DNA of 23,306 nucleotides. Origin: CAZMOK01 sp964644135. GTDB lineage: Bacteria > Bacteroidota > Bacteroidia > Bacteroidales > JAGOPY01. Every line of letters begins with the position of its first letter. Within the stretch, counting starts at the first letter, position 1. The DNA lies in contig CAZXWD010000046.1 of assembly GCA_964644135.1 (NCBI GenBank), positions 1-23,306 on the forward strand, written 5' to 3'. The notes under the pieces were generated by a model, which had not been told where the DNA came from, searched no databases, and was given only the letters and a program-made list of their open reading frames with translations. A program made the position numbers and the translations under genes. This document shows positions 1-8,057 of this stretch, in pieces.

Positions 1-226
1 GTTCATTGTTCATTGATGTTTCTTCCTTCAGCGCAAAATCCGTACCTCATTAAGCCGGTATGATCGGATGGTATGGAATTCAGCGGTTGTATTAATATTT
101 TCGGCAATTGACTGTGTATTTTTCTCCCCTGTTGAAGAAATAATCCACATAGTACGGATACTCAATTGGCTATTGCTTGATGAGCTAAGGTGAGTTATTC
201 AGTCAATGACCGGGTCTGAGACCTTA

Positions 227-955
227 TTAGGTTAGCATTGATTTAAACTTGTTTGCATTTTTAATCGACCAGGCATTCGGGTCGTTGTTAAAGTAGATAT
301 AAAGTTCATCGATCCCGTCCGGTTCCTGCAAGCGTTTCTTCCACGTTTCAAGTTCTTTATCACTGTAATGATATTCATACCATTCGTTTGCCCCGTGAAA
401 GCGGGCATAAGCGGTTTTGGAAGTTGTGATGATATCATCGGGCAGGTCGCCGGGGGCAGAAAGGATGCAAAATGAAAGCTCATTATCCTCCATCAGGTTA
501 TAGATCTTTTTGGTAAACCATGATTTATGGCGAAACTCAAGCACATGGTTCATGCTCATATCGAGGGCCTCCGAAAATGAATCAAGCTTTGAAACATCCT
601 TGTGAAGGTTTTCGGGGATTTGCCAGAGTACGCAACCAAGCTTGTCGCCAAATTCATGTAACGTATCCTGGAATTGCTGGAGGCTTTTTGAAAAATCATT
701 GTCCAGTTTAAGCTTTTTCATATGCGTAAAATATCGGTTTGCCTTTACAGTGAACCTGAAATCATCCGGTGTCTGGTCCCTCCAGGTTTTGATATCGTTT
801 ACCTCAGGCATATTGTAGAAGGTGTTGTTGATCTCAACCGTATTGAAATGGTCTGCATAGTATTCCAGCCATTTTTCTTTGGGGAGATCTTCGGGATAGA
901 AATCCTTTTTCCAGTGATCGTAGTGGAATCCGCTACATCCGATATATTTCTTCAT
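227..955 (-). CDS. DUF72 (YecE-like) family protein
   Basis: A 242-residue protein starting at an ATG with no Shine-Dalgarno sequence. The N-terminal pattern IGCSGFHYDHW, the following YADHFNTVEINNTFY and the late LEFRHKSWF are the signature blocks of the DUF72/YecE family, which folds as a TIM barrel; the length is typical. The family is widespread, and its biochemical role is not settled (a phosphatase or nuclease-like activity has been speculated). There is no signal peptide, so it should be cytosolic. It stands alone: the next gene upstream on its strand is not adjacent, and a divergent DUF2267 gene starts about 180 nt away. Family assignment is firm; function is unknown. Confidence 0.9.
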   Translation of the reverse strand: MKKYIGCSGFHYDHWKKDFYPEDLPKEKWLEYYADHFNTVEINNTFYNMPEVNDIKTWRDQTPDDFRFTVKANRYFTHMKKLKLDNDFSKSLQQFQDTLHEFGDKLGCVLWQIPENLHKDVSKLDSFSEALDMSMNHVLEFRHKSWFTKKIYNLMEDNELSFCILSAPGDLPDDIITTSKTAYARFHGANEWYEYHYSDKELETWKKRLQEPDGIDELYIYFNNDPNAWSIKNANKFKSMLT

Positions 956-1121
956 GGTATCTGGTTTTGTATATGAAGTTCTACAATACTCAAGCCATTT
1001 TTACATATTCAGATCAGAACTTCCCATTTTACGCATCTTCGGTGAGGGTGACGGGTAATGGTTTAATTGTTGTACCCATTGATTATATTGGAATAAACAC
1101 TTATATATGAATTCAAAATAT

Positions 1122-1126
1122 GGAGG
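1122..1126 (+). promoter_or_regulatory. Strong Shine-Dalgarno (GGAGG) for DUF2267 gene
   Basis: GGAGG lies 8 nt before the ATG at 1135. It overlaps the earlier in-frame ATG at 1120, so it decides for 1135 as the start. A similar leader, ATATGGAGGA followed by AAGA, precedes the SDR gene at 12875. Confidence 0.75.
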
Positions 1127-1134
1127 AAAAGAAA

Positions 1135-1602
1135 ATGGCAATCAATTTTGAAAAATATGCACAGGAAGGAAATTTGTTTTTGAAGAAACTGGCCGGAGAA
1201 CTTGGCCATCCTGAAGAACATGGGCGTACCGGCATTGTTCTCAGGGCAGTGATGCATACCCTGCGCGACAGGCTTACCGTGAGCGAATCATTGCATCTGC
1301 TTTCGCAGTTGCCGATGTTCCTTAAGGCAGTTTATGTTGATAACTGGAAATACAGGGGAAAGCCCGTGGGGTATAATAACATTGAAGAATTCACCAATGC
1401 GGTTGAAGAGCATCAGGAACAATATGGCGAAGAGGATTTTAGCTGGAATATGTCGACTGAAGAAATTGTGATGATTGTTTTTAAAGAGCTGGGCACCTAC
1501 ATTTCTGAAGGGGAGTTTGAGGATGTTGCGGCCCAGATGCCGGATAACCTCGCCGATTTGTTCAAAACGAGCATTCACGCAGGCAATATAGAGAAGTCAT
1601 AA
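1135..1602 (+). CDS. DUF2267 domain protein
   Basis: A 155-residue protein from the ATG at 1135. An ATG five codons earlier (1120) is less likely because the GGAGG ribosome site would then lie inside the coding region. The protein is a single DUF2267 domain: an early NLFLKKLAGELG helix, then RTGIVLRAVMHTLRDRLTV and LLSQLPMFLKAVYVDNWK, and a C-terminal QMPDNLADLF repeat of the same theme. DUF2267 proteins are small, all-helical and cytosolic, often found beside stress or phasin-like genes; no enzymatic role is established. A strong hairpin terminator follows directly, so it is probably monocistronic. Its strong ribosome site is unusual in this window and suggests high expression. Confidence 0.9.
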   Translation: MAINFEKYAQEGNLFLKKLAGELGHPEEHGRTGIVLRAVMHTLRDRLTVSESLHLLSQLPMFLKAVYVDNWKYRGKPVGYNNIEEFTNAVEEHQEQYGEEDFSWNMSTEEIVMIVFKELGTYISEGEFEDVAAQMPDNLADLFKTSIHAGNIEKS

Positions 1603-1612
1603 CATCTCCTGC

Positions 1613-1651
1613 AGGGAGAGAGCAGGTTTTCAGCTTGTTTTCTCCCTTTTC
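1613..1651 (+). terminator. Intrinsic terminator after DUF2267 gene
   Basis: AGGGAGA (1613-1619) pairs with TCTCCCT (1641-1647). The stem continues inward with A-U, G-U and G-C pairs to 1626/1634, giving about 14 bp with a 7-nt loop (1627-1633). It is followed by TTTTCT. It separates the + gene from the convergent argJ, which ends at 1667. A competing short stem, TCTCC (1605-1609) with GGAGA (1615-1619), shares the left arm. Confidence 0.75.
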
Positions 1652-1666
1652 TATTTCAAGATATTA

Positions 1667-2878
1667 TCAGGTAGTGTAGATAGAATTGAACAGCACGTAA
1701 TCAGGTGTAAGGTCGCTGCCCCATCCTTTGGCTTTTGCCCGCCCGTTGTGCAGGTCGAATTTTATCCTGACATGAGATTCGCGTAAGAGTTTTTTCATGT
1801 AGTGACGATCATAATCGTTAGGAGTGCCCTTATCAAGTACATTGATCAGTTTGTTTTCATCACCCAGAAAAAGGTCCGCTTTCTTGTAATCAAATGGAAT
1901 GCCTGCATTACCTGCGGCGCAGATGATCCTTCCCCAGTTGGGGTCGCGGCCGTACATGGCTGTCTTGACAAGATCTGAATCGGAGATCTTCCTGATAAGT
2001 TTCCTGGCTGCCTTTTCACTCGGCGCATTGACAACTTCATATTCAATGAACTTTGAAGAGCCTTCACCATCAGAGACGATCAGTTTGGCCAGGTGGATCA
2101 TCATATCCTCCAGGTTCTTCTTGAATTCAGCAAAGCCGGGATCCTTTTCGGTTTTCAGGATATCGTTGTTTGCCAACCCGTTGGCCAGTACGGCCACCAT
2201 ATCGTTGGTGGATGTCACCCCATCTACCGTGATCATGTTGAACGATCTTTCTACGGCTTTTTTAATTGTTTTTTGCAGAAGTTTCTGTTCAATGGCAACA
2301 TCAGTGACTATAAAAGCCAGCATGGTAGCCATATTGGGATGTATCATCCCCGATCCTTTGGCTATTCCGCCCATATTTATTTCATAGCCGTCAACATCAA
2401 ACTCAACAAAGCCTTCCTTGGCAAAGGTGTCGGTAGTGAGAATGGCATGTGCGCAAAGAGAACCTGCGTTTGACTTTGACGACAGCTTTTTTACATTTTC
2501 ACGTATGCCTTCAACAATATCATCAGTAGGGAAAGGTTCACCAATAACCCCGGTTGAGGCCACCAGTACCATTTCTTCATCTATTCCCAGCTCCTCGGCC
2601 ATGGCCTTTGTCATAGCCCGGGCGCCTACATATCCCTGCTCGCCAGTGCAGGCATTGGCATTCCCTGAATTGATCACGATTGCCTGTATCTTTCCGCCCT
2701 TCATGTGCTCCTGCGATACTTTGACCGGTTCGGCCAGCACTTTGTTCTGTGTGAAAGCCGCTGCGGCACTGGCAGGGACGTCCGAATAGATTATTGCCAG
2801 GTCCCTGCGCATCGACTTGACGCCGGTGTGAGCTCCCCAGCATTTGATCCCTCTGACGTTTGTTATGTTCTTGATCAT
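1667..2878 (-). CDS. argJ: Glutamate N-acetyltransferase / amino-acid acetyltransferase (ArgJ)
   Basis: The 403-residue ArgJ precursor moves the acetyl group from N-acetylornithine to glutamate, closing the acetyl cycle of ornithine/arginine synthesis in the cytosol. The autoproteolysis site is visible as NMATML, with Ala184-Thr185; the Thr becomes the N-terminal nucleophile of the beta chain. STGVIGEPFP (108-117) supplies the conserved oxyanion-hole Thr-Gly, and INSGNANACTG (69-79) and DPNWGRI are further family blocks. Length is normal. It is the last gene of the argB-argD-argC-argJ run, 49 nt after argC. Whether it also performs the acetyl-CoA-dependent first step cannot be read from sequence alone. 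Confidence 0.96.
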   Translation of the reverse strand: MIKNITNVRGIKCWGAHTGVKSMRRDLAIIYSDVPASAAAAFTQNKVLAEPVKVSQEHMKGGKIQAIVINSGNANACTGEQGYVGARAMTKAMAEELGIDEEMVLVASTGVIGEPFPTDDIVEGIRENVKKLSSKSNAGSLCAHAILTTDTFAKEGFVEFDVDGYEINMGGIAKGSGMIHPNMATMLAFIVTDVAIEQKLLQKTIKKAVERSFNMITVDGVTSTNDMVAVLANGLANNDILKTEKDPGFAEFKKNLEDMMIHLAKLIVSDGEGSSKFIEYEVVNAPSEKAARKLIRKISDSDLVKTAMYGRDPNWGRIICAAGNAGIPFDYKKADLFLGDENKLINVLDKGTPNDYDRHYMKKLLRESHVRIKFDLHNGRAKAKGWGSDLTPDYVLFNSIYTT

Positions 2879-2927
2879 GATTTGAATATTGTATGTTTAT
2901 TTGCAAATAACTGAATAATTATTCACT

Positions 2928-3968
2928 TCAGGGTGAAATGGGAATTGAATGCAGGCCGGCTGTTTCGTCCCACCCGAACATGATGTTCATGTTTTGTACG
3001 GCTTGACCTGCAGCACCCTTTACAAGGTTGTCGATCACGCTTACCACGATTATCAGGTTTGTCCTTTCGTCGTATGTAGCAAAGACATCACAATAATTTG
3101 ATCCCCGCACATCTTTTATGGCTGGCGGCTCCTGTCTCACTCTTACAAAAGGTGTTTCTGAATAGAATTTTTTATAGACCTCCGGCAGTTGCATTGCATT
3201 GAATCCCGAAACAGGGTTGCTGTAGATGGTCGATAAAATGCCACGGTCGACGGGCAGCAGGTGGGGTGTGAACTGCACATTGACATCCCTCCCCGAGATC
3301 TTTTCAAGTATTTCCTGGATCTCAATAGTGTGCCTGTGTTTCTTCAGGCCGTAAGCCCTGAAATTCTCGTTTGCATTGGAATAATGTGTTACGGAGCTCG
3401 ATTTTACCCCTGCGCCGGTTACCCCGGATTTGGAATCGACTATAACAGGACCCGGGCCCACCAGGTTTTCCTGTATTATGGGCGCTGCCCCGAGCAGGGC
3501 TGAGGTGGGGTAGCATCCCGGGTTGGCCACAAGATCTGCCTGCTTTATATCTTCGCCGTAAAGTTCAGGCAATCCGAATACGGCCTTACTGAAACCTTCA
3601 GGATAGGAATGTTCTTTATTGTACCATTCTTTGTAAACTTCCGGTGTTTTCAACCTGAAATCCCCTGACAGGTCGATGATCTTGTAAGGTTTATCGTGGT
3701 GCTTCCTTACGAAGTCCATCGACACACCATGCGGCAGCGCAAGGAATGCCAGGTCGATCTCGTATTCATCTATTTCACCCGAAGAAATAAGCTTATGCTC
3801 ATCTATTCCGGAGAAAAAGGGGTGCACATCGTGAAAGTGTTTACCCGCCTTGCTTTCTGAGGTTATCACTGATATTTCCACCTCCGGGTGGTTATGCAGT
3901 ATCCTTACCAGTTCCGACCCGGTGTATCCTGTGGCTCCTATTATTGCTATCTTTTTTTTATCAGACAT
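2928..3968 (-). CDS. argC: N-acetyl-gamma-glutamyl-phosphate reductase (ArgC)
   Basis: ArgC (346 residues) reduces N-acetylglutamyl phosphate to the semialdehyde with NADPH. A Rossmann motif GATGYTGSELVR starts at residue 11. The catalytic cysteine is Cys152 in ANPGCYPTS, and the HRHTIEI block carries the conserved active-site histidine region. Length is standard for the long (type 1) ArgC class. The start ATG is separated by only 1 nt from the argD stop codon, so translational coupling is likely. No frameshift or missing residue is seen. Confidence 0.97.
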   Translation of the reverse strand: MSDKKKIAIIGATGYTGSELVRILHNHPEVEISVITSESKAGKHFHDVHPFFSGIDEHKLISSGEIDEYEIDLAFLALPHGVSMDFVRKHHDKPYKIIDLSGDFRLKTPEVYKEWYNKEHSYPEGFSKAVFGLPELYGEDIKQADLVANPGCYPTSALLGAAPIIQENLVGPGPVIVDSKSGVTGAGVKSSSVTHYSNANENFRAYGLKKHRHTIEIQEILEKISGRDVNVQFTPHLLPVDRGILSTIYSNPVSGFNAMQLPEVYKKFYSETPFVRVRQEPPAIKDVRGSNYCDVFATYDERTNLIIVVSVIDNLVKGAAGQAVQNMNIMFGWDETAGLHSIPISP

Positions 3969-3969
3969 A

Positions 3970-5157
3970 TTACTTGATTTTTTCTATAGATCTTTTAAGT
4001 ACTTCAATTACTTTTTCAAGGTCCTCGTAGCTGATGTTCAGTGGGGGTACCAGCCTGAGCACCCTCTCTGCGGTTGAGTTTGCCAGCACATGATGCTCAA
4101 GCATTTCCTGCACAAGGGGTTTGGTATTAAACCGGAACTCGATCCCGATCATAAGTCCAAGCCCCCTGATCTCAATGATCGAAGGTTCTTCCATGTCCCT
4201 TATCTTTCCCATCAGCCAGGCGCCTTTTTCACGCGCCTCCTCCAGCAGACGCTCTTTTTCTATAACTTCGAGGGTTGCCAGTGATGCTGCACAGGCCAGC
4301 GGATTGCCGCCGAACGTAGTGCCATGGTCGCCGGCCGAGATCGCGGCGCTGATCTTTTCGGCAGAGAGAATGGCGCCAATAGGAACTCCGCCGCCCAGGG
4401 CTTTTGCCAGGGTGATAATGTCGGGCTGAACGTCAAAGTGTTCTTTTGCGAACATATGCCCGGTCCTTCCCATTCCGCACTGGATCTCATCAAAAATGAG
4501 AACAATATCTTCTTCTGTGCAAAACTGACGCAGTTCCTTAAGAAAACCCTCTTCTGCAATGTTGATACCTCCCTCACCCTGAACGGGTTCAATGATTATA
4601 GCTGCTGTTTCATTATTGGCGGCCTTTTTCACAGCAACAAGGTCGTTGAAGGGGACCTGCTCAAAACCTGTTGGGATAGGCTCAAAACCTTCCTGCATCT
4701 GTTTCTTGCCTGTTGCAATGGTGGCAAGTGTCCTGCCGTGGAACGAGCCTTCGAAAGATATCACTTTTCCGCCGCGTCCTTTGCTGTGGGCGTATTTCCT
4801 GGCGATCTTAATTGCCCCTTCAACCGATTCGGCGCCACTGTTGGCAAAAAATGCCCTGTCGAGGCCCGAAAGGGAGGTCAGCTTCCTTGCGAGGTTCGCC
4901 TGGGGTTCGCTAAGGTAGAAATTGGAAATATGGACCAGTTTGCCGGCCTGCTCACATATGGCACTGGTCACATCGGGATGGCAATGGCCTACGCTGTTAA
5001 CGGCTATACCGGCCAGTACATCTATGTATTCATTTCCTTCAACATCCCATACCCTCGATCCAAGTCCTTTTTGCAGGGTCAACGGATACCTGTTGAAGGT
5101 GGGCAGGTAATACTGCTCATCTATTTCAAGAAATTCTTTGTTGGTTCGTTCAGTCAT
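3970..5157 (-). CDS. argD: Acetylornithine aminotransferase (ArgD)
   Basis: Starting at the ATG at 5157, this gives 395 residues; the longer reading from a GTG at 5205 would overlap argB by 29 nt and adds no conserved sequence. It is a class-III PLP aminotransferase that converts N-acetylglutamate semialdehyde to N-acetylornithine. Visible are the substrate/PLP block ANSGAESVEGA (105-115), FDEIQCGMGRTG (222-233, with the PLP-binding Asp223) and the Schiff-base Lys252 in TLAKALGGG. The gap to argB is 19 nt and to argC 1 nt, so these are co-transcribed. The arg context favours ArgD over other omega-aminotransferases. Confidence 0.95.
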   Translation of the reverse strand: MTERTNKEFLEIDEQYYLPTFNRYPLTLQKGLGSRVWDVEGNEYIDVLAGIAVNSVGHCHPDVTSAICEQAGKLVHISNFYLSEPQANLARKLTSLSGLDRAFFANSGAESVEGAIKIARKYAHSKGRGGKVISFEGSFHGRTLATIATGKKQMQEGFEPIPTGFEQVPFNDLVAVKKAANNETAAIIIEPVQGEGGINIAEEGFLKELRQFCTEEDIVLIFDEIQCGMGRTGHMFAKEHFDVQPDIITLAKALGGGVPIGAILSAEKISAAISAGDHGTTFGGNPLACAASLATLEVIEKERLLEEAREKGAWLMGKIRDMEEPSIIEIRGLGLMIGIEFRFNTKPLVQEMLEHHVLANSTAERVLRLVPPLNISYEDLEKVIEVLKRSIEKIK

Positions 5158-5176
5158 TTTATTGTTGTCTGTTGTT

Positions 5177-6016
5177 TTATTTAGAAATAACCGTGCCTGT
5201 TGCACTGTCTTTTATGATCGATGTTATTTGTTCGGGTTTGGTGCCGTTTATTATCCTGGCTGAACGGGCGCCTTTGTTAATGGCGATCTCGCAGGATTCG
5301 ATCTTGGGTATCATTCCTCCCTGTATAACTTCCTTTTCGAGCAGATCATCCGTTTCGGAAAGGTTGAGGCTGCTGATCAGGGATGACGGATCGTCCTTGT
5401 CGCGAAGCAATCCGTCAACATCTGTAAGAACAACATACTGCGAGGCTTTAAGGGTGCCTGCAAGATGTCCCGCAAATATGTCGGCGTTGATGTTATACCC
5501 GTTGCCTTCTTTGTCGGCGGCCAGGCATGCGATAACGGGCATGTAGCCGTTATCAAGCAGCAGATCTATCAGTGAAGTATCCACCCTGGTTACATCTCCC
5601 ACCTGTCCCAGGTCGACTTCTTCGACCATTTGGTTGATCACTTGTTTAAAGACACGTTTGGTTGCCGTCACTGTCTGGCCATCCTTTCCTGAAAGGCCCA
5701 CGGCTTTTTTCCCGAGCGAGTTGATGATCCGTACCAGGCTGCCGTTCACTTTTCCTTTCAGGGCCATTTCAACGTATTCAAAAGCCTCAGTGGTGGTTTT
5801 TCTTTGCCCGTCGATGAATTCTGACTCTATTTTGGCCTCTGTAAGTGCCTGCTGAATGAAAGGTCCTCCGCCGTGCACTATTACAATGCGGTAACCTTCA
5901 TCCGCAATGGCACAAATGTTTTTGAGCACTTCGATTTTAAGGGCATCATTCACCATTGCGTTGCCACCGTATTTGAAGAGTATCGGGAATTCGTTTTTGT
6001 TGTTATTGCTGTTCAT
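5177..6016 (-). CDS. argB: N-acetylglutamate kinase (ArgB)
   Basis: ArgB (279 residues) phosphorylates N-acetylglutamate, the second step of the pathway, and is the first gene of the cluster here. The nucleotide-binding Lys15 lies in FKYGGNAM; IVIVHGGGPF binds substrate; NINADIFAG and TDVDGLL are family blocks. Only about 13 residues precede the KYGGNAM strand, so the N-terminal helix that makes hexameric NAGKs arginine-sensitive appears to be absent. That points to a form without this classical feedback, although this is an inference. The KYGGNAM type differs from the VGGK type I recall from Bacteroides. The previous gene on this strand ends 69 nt upstream. Confidence 0.96.
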   Translation of the reverse strand: MNSNNNKNEFPILFKYGGNAMVNDALKIEVLKNICAIADEGYRIVIVHGGGPFIQQALTEAKIESEFIDGQRKTTTEAFEYVEMALKGKVNGSLVRIINSLGKKAVGLSGKDGQTVTATKRVFKQVINQMVEEVDLGQVGDVTRVDTSLIDLLLDNGYMPVIACLAADKEGNGYNINADIFAGHLAGTLKASQYVVLTDVDGLLRDKDDPSSLISSLNLSETDDLLEKEVIQGGMIPKIESCEIAINKGARSARIINGTKPEQITSIIKDSATGTVISK

Positions 6017-6085
6017 TCAATATGTGCCTTTAAGTAACTATCCCCCGGAAATATCCTCCCCGGGTTTTCTATATAAGTAATTGAA

Positions 6086-6871
6086 TTATTTCTCTTCTTT
6101 CTTTTCTTTCTCTTTATCTTCTTTCTTTTCCTTTTTCACTTCCTTGTCCTGCTCGGTGGTCATCTCTTTATGTTCCCGGTTACCGGAGGCCCCTTTGCTT
6201 CTTTTTTCTATTTTTTGCAAGCCATCGGCCCGGCCATAGATTATCAGGGAATCTCCGTCCGTGATCATTGTTTCCCCGTCAGGTGTTCCAAGGAATGTGC
6301 CGTCTTTTCTTGTTATGCCAAGGACTATCAGGCCTTCGTCACGTAGTTTTGCATTCTTTAGTTTTTTGTCCCTGAGCCAGTGAGGGCCTTCGACGGGGAT
6401 TTCGGAGATCCTGTATTCGCCCGACAGGTGAAGCAGGCTTTCGTAATCGTTTACGTTCAGTTTACCATATTTTTTAAGGAATTTGTTTATTATCTTCGAC
6501 AACTGGCGATCTATCCATTTGCTGTTAGCCAGGTTCCAGAGGATTATTACCCCTCCCACCAGCATGGCTATCTTAACCCAGGTTTCCTGGTCGCCTTTCA
6601 ATCCGGAAAAACCCACGATCAATGAGGCAACCCCGGTAGCAATTCCGGCATTTCCCAGTATCATCAATATCTGCAGTATCCTTCTCCTTACAGGGTGATT
6701 TACAACTTTTTCCGATTCGCTGGTTGTAAAACCCACACCTGTGAACGCCGACCTGGCCTGGAACCTTGAAGATTCCCTTGAGAGCCCGGTGTGAGTCAGT
6801 GCCGTGGAAGCAATGCGGGTGATAATAATTGAAAAGATCAATATCAGTATGACTGAAATAATCCCTAGCAT
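6086..6871 (-). CDS. Membrane protein with TrkA-C (RCK-C) domain
   Basis: The protein has 261 residues. Hydrophobic segments are at about 2-22, 64-89 and 99-116. After the first comes a conserved-looking loop SAFTGVGFTTSE (41-52), then a cytosolic TrkA-C domain at roughly 151-222 (ending DGDSLIIYGR), the type that binds ligands in K+ channels and transporters. The last 24 residues are almost only Lys, Glu and Asp. A role in cation transport or its control is an inference from TrkA-C. The loop loosely resembles the selectivity-filter turns of TrkH/KtrB, but no full pore domain is present. It lies between Usp (106 nt upstream) and argB (69 nt downstream) on one strand. No specific function is known to me. 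Confidence 0.8.
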   Translation of the reverse strand: MLGIISVILILIFSIIITRIASTALTHTGLSRESSRFQARSAFTGVGFTTSESEKVVNHPVRRRILQILMILGNAGIATGVASLIVGFSGLKGDQETWVKIAMLVGGVIILWNLANSKWIDRQLSKIINKFLKKYGKLNVNDYESLLHLSGEYRISEIPVEGPHWLRDKKLKNAKLRDEGLIVLGITRKDGTFLGTPDGETMITDGDSLIIYGRADGLQKIEKRSKGASGNREHKEMTTEQDKEVKKEKKEDKEKEKKEEK

Positions 6872-6977
6872 ATCATTTACTTAGAAGACCTATGTTTAAT
6901 TATCATATTCATATATAAATACATATATGTTATTTAATAGCAGACTTCTGAAATGAAGAAAGGCAGGCAGCAAAGGC

Positions 6978-7823
6978 TTAATCTTCAATATTCATGACAA
7001 ATACAGGGATCTTGACATTATTGATAAGATCATTGGTCACACTGCCGAAGATCAGTTCCTTCAATCCTTTTTTGCCGTGGGAGAAAACCGCCAGCATATC
7101 GGCCGAACGCCGGTTCGAATACCTTTTTATAGCATCTTCGGGGTTTTTGTTGTCAACGGTGTTGATAGTATAATTTGAGAAACCGTTCTTCTCGGCAATC
7201 TTCTTAAGGTTATCTATGGCCTTGTCAGTATCAACACCATCATCCATAACATAAAGAAAATGAACTTCACTGTTGAAATTATCGACCAGTATTTTCAGCT
7301 TGTCTAGCTCTAGCGAGTTTTTGTCTTTGATATCCACAGCCAGAACAATGCTCTCGGGTTTAAAATTATCAACCTCTTCCTTGGTTGAAATTACAGGGCA
7401 ATCCGATACCTTGATCAGGTTTTCGGTATGGCTCCCTATAAAATATTCACTAAGGGATTTCCGGCCCCTGGTGCCTATAACAATCAGGTCTATATGGTGC
7501 TCTTCAACGAAAGCATTTAACCCTTGCACCTTATCTTCAAAATCCAGTTGTGGAATAATTTCTACATTCCGGTCTTTATATTTATCAATTTCTTTATCTA
7601 ATCTTCCCTTGTTCTTCCTGACAAGTTCAACCATGAAGTGCGCTGCCTCCCCCTCAAGGGAAGTCTCTACATCGCCCATTGCTGAAAAGCCCGATCCTCT
7701 GGGCGGGTAGATAACATTCAGCAACCTGATCTTTCCATTTACCTGTTCAGCAATGTCAACGGCCAGGTCGAGTCCGTTTTCAGAAGTCTTAGAGAAATCA
7801 GTCGGTACCAGTATATTTAGCAT
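6978..7823 (-). CDS. Tandem universal stress protein
   Basis: The start at 7823 (MLNILVPTDFS) gives 281 residues; the open frame extends 18 codons upstream but adds nothing conserved. There are two Usp domains. The first (about 1-140) ends with an intact ATP-binding pattern G-x2-G-x9-G-S (GTRGRKSLSEYFIGS). The second (about 145-281) has FSHGKKGLKELIFGS, where the first glycine is replaced by Phe, so only the first domain looks like a canonical nucleotide binder. Such proteins act in the cytosol in stress and dormancy responses. The gene is divergent from the histidine kinase gene at 8058, with about 234 nt between the two starts. Confidence 0.92.
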   Translation of the reverse strand: MLNILVPTDFSKTSENGLDLAVDIAEQVNGKIRLLNVIYPPRGSGFSAMGDVETSLEGEAAHFMVELVRKNKGRLDKEIDKYKDRNVEIIPQLDFEDKVQGLNAFVEEHHIDLIVIGTRGRKSLSEYFIGSHTENLIKVSDCPVISTKEEVDNFKPESIVLAVDIKDKNSLELDKLKILVDNFNSEVHFLYVMDDGVDTDKAIDNLKKIAEKNGFSNYTINTVDNKNPEDAIKRYSNRRSADMLAVFSHGKKGLKELIFGSVTNDLINNVKIPVFVMNIED

Positions 7824-8057
7824 CTCAAAAAAATTTAAATTCAATAATCTTTTTAAAAAACACAAATCATATGCCATGAAAAGAAAGTATATGCAATGCC
7901 AGCAATTCTAAATGTATGCCTGGTGGGGTAATAATAAAATGAATCTAAGTGCATTAGGTATCTTTTTTTGATTTTAAAATACCAATATCACTATCTTTAA
8001 GGAATATATGGTTTGATAATTGTGGAAAATGTTCCACTCGATCATTTAAAATTCATA

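Noticed and set aside
1..20. GTTCATT direct repeat at the window edge, considered as the end of a larger repeat or CRISPR.
   Set aside because: Only two short copies are visible and no spacer structure exists; the rest lies outside the window.
1120..1134. Earlier ATG for the DUF2267 gene.
   Set aside because: It overlaps the GGAGG site that is well spaced for the ATG at 1135.
4324..5184. Long open frame (286 codons) on the + strand inside argD.
   Set aside because: It is antisense to a clearly conserved argD and shows no family resemblance; it is a shadow of GC-rich codon use.
6027..6065. CCGGG-rich hairpin between the TrkA-C gene and argB, considered as a terminator or arginine operator.
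   Set aside because: The stem is only 5 bp, there is no T-run, and it does not resemble an ARG box.
8013..8057. TTG start that would lengthen the histidine kinase by 15 residues.
   Set aside because: A normal ATG lies at 8058, the extra residues precede any recognisable domain, and no ribosome site favours the TTG; it remains possible.
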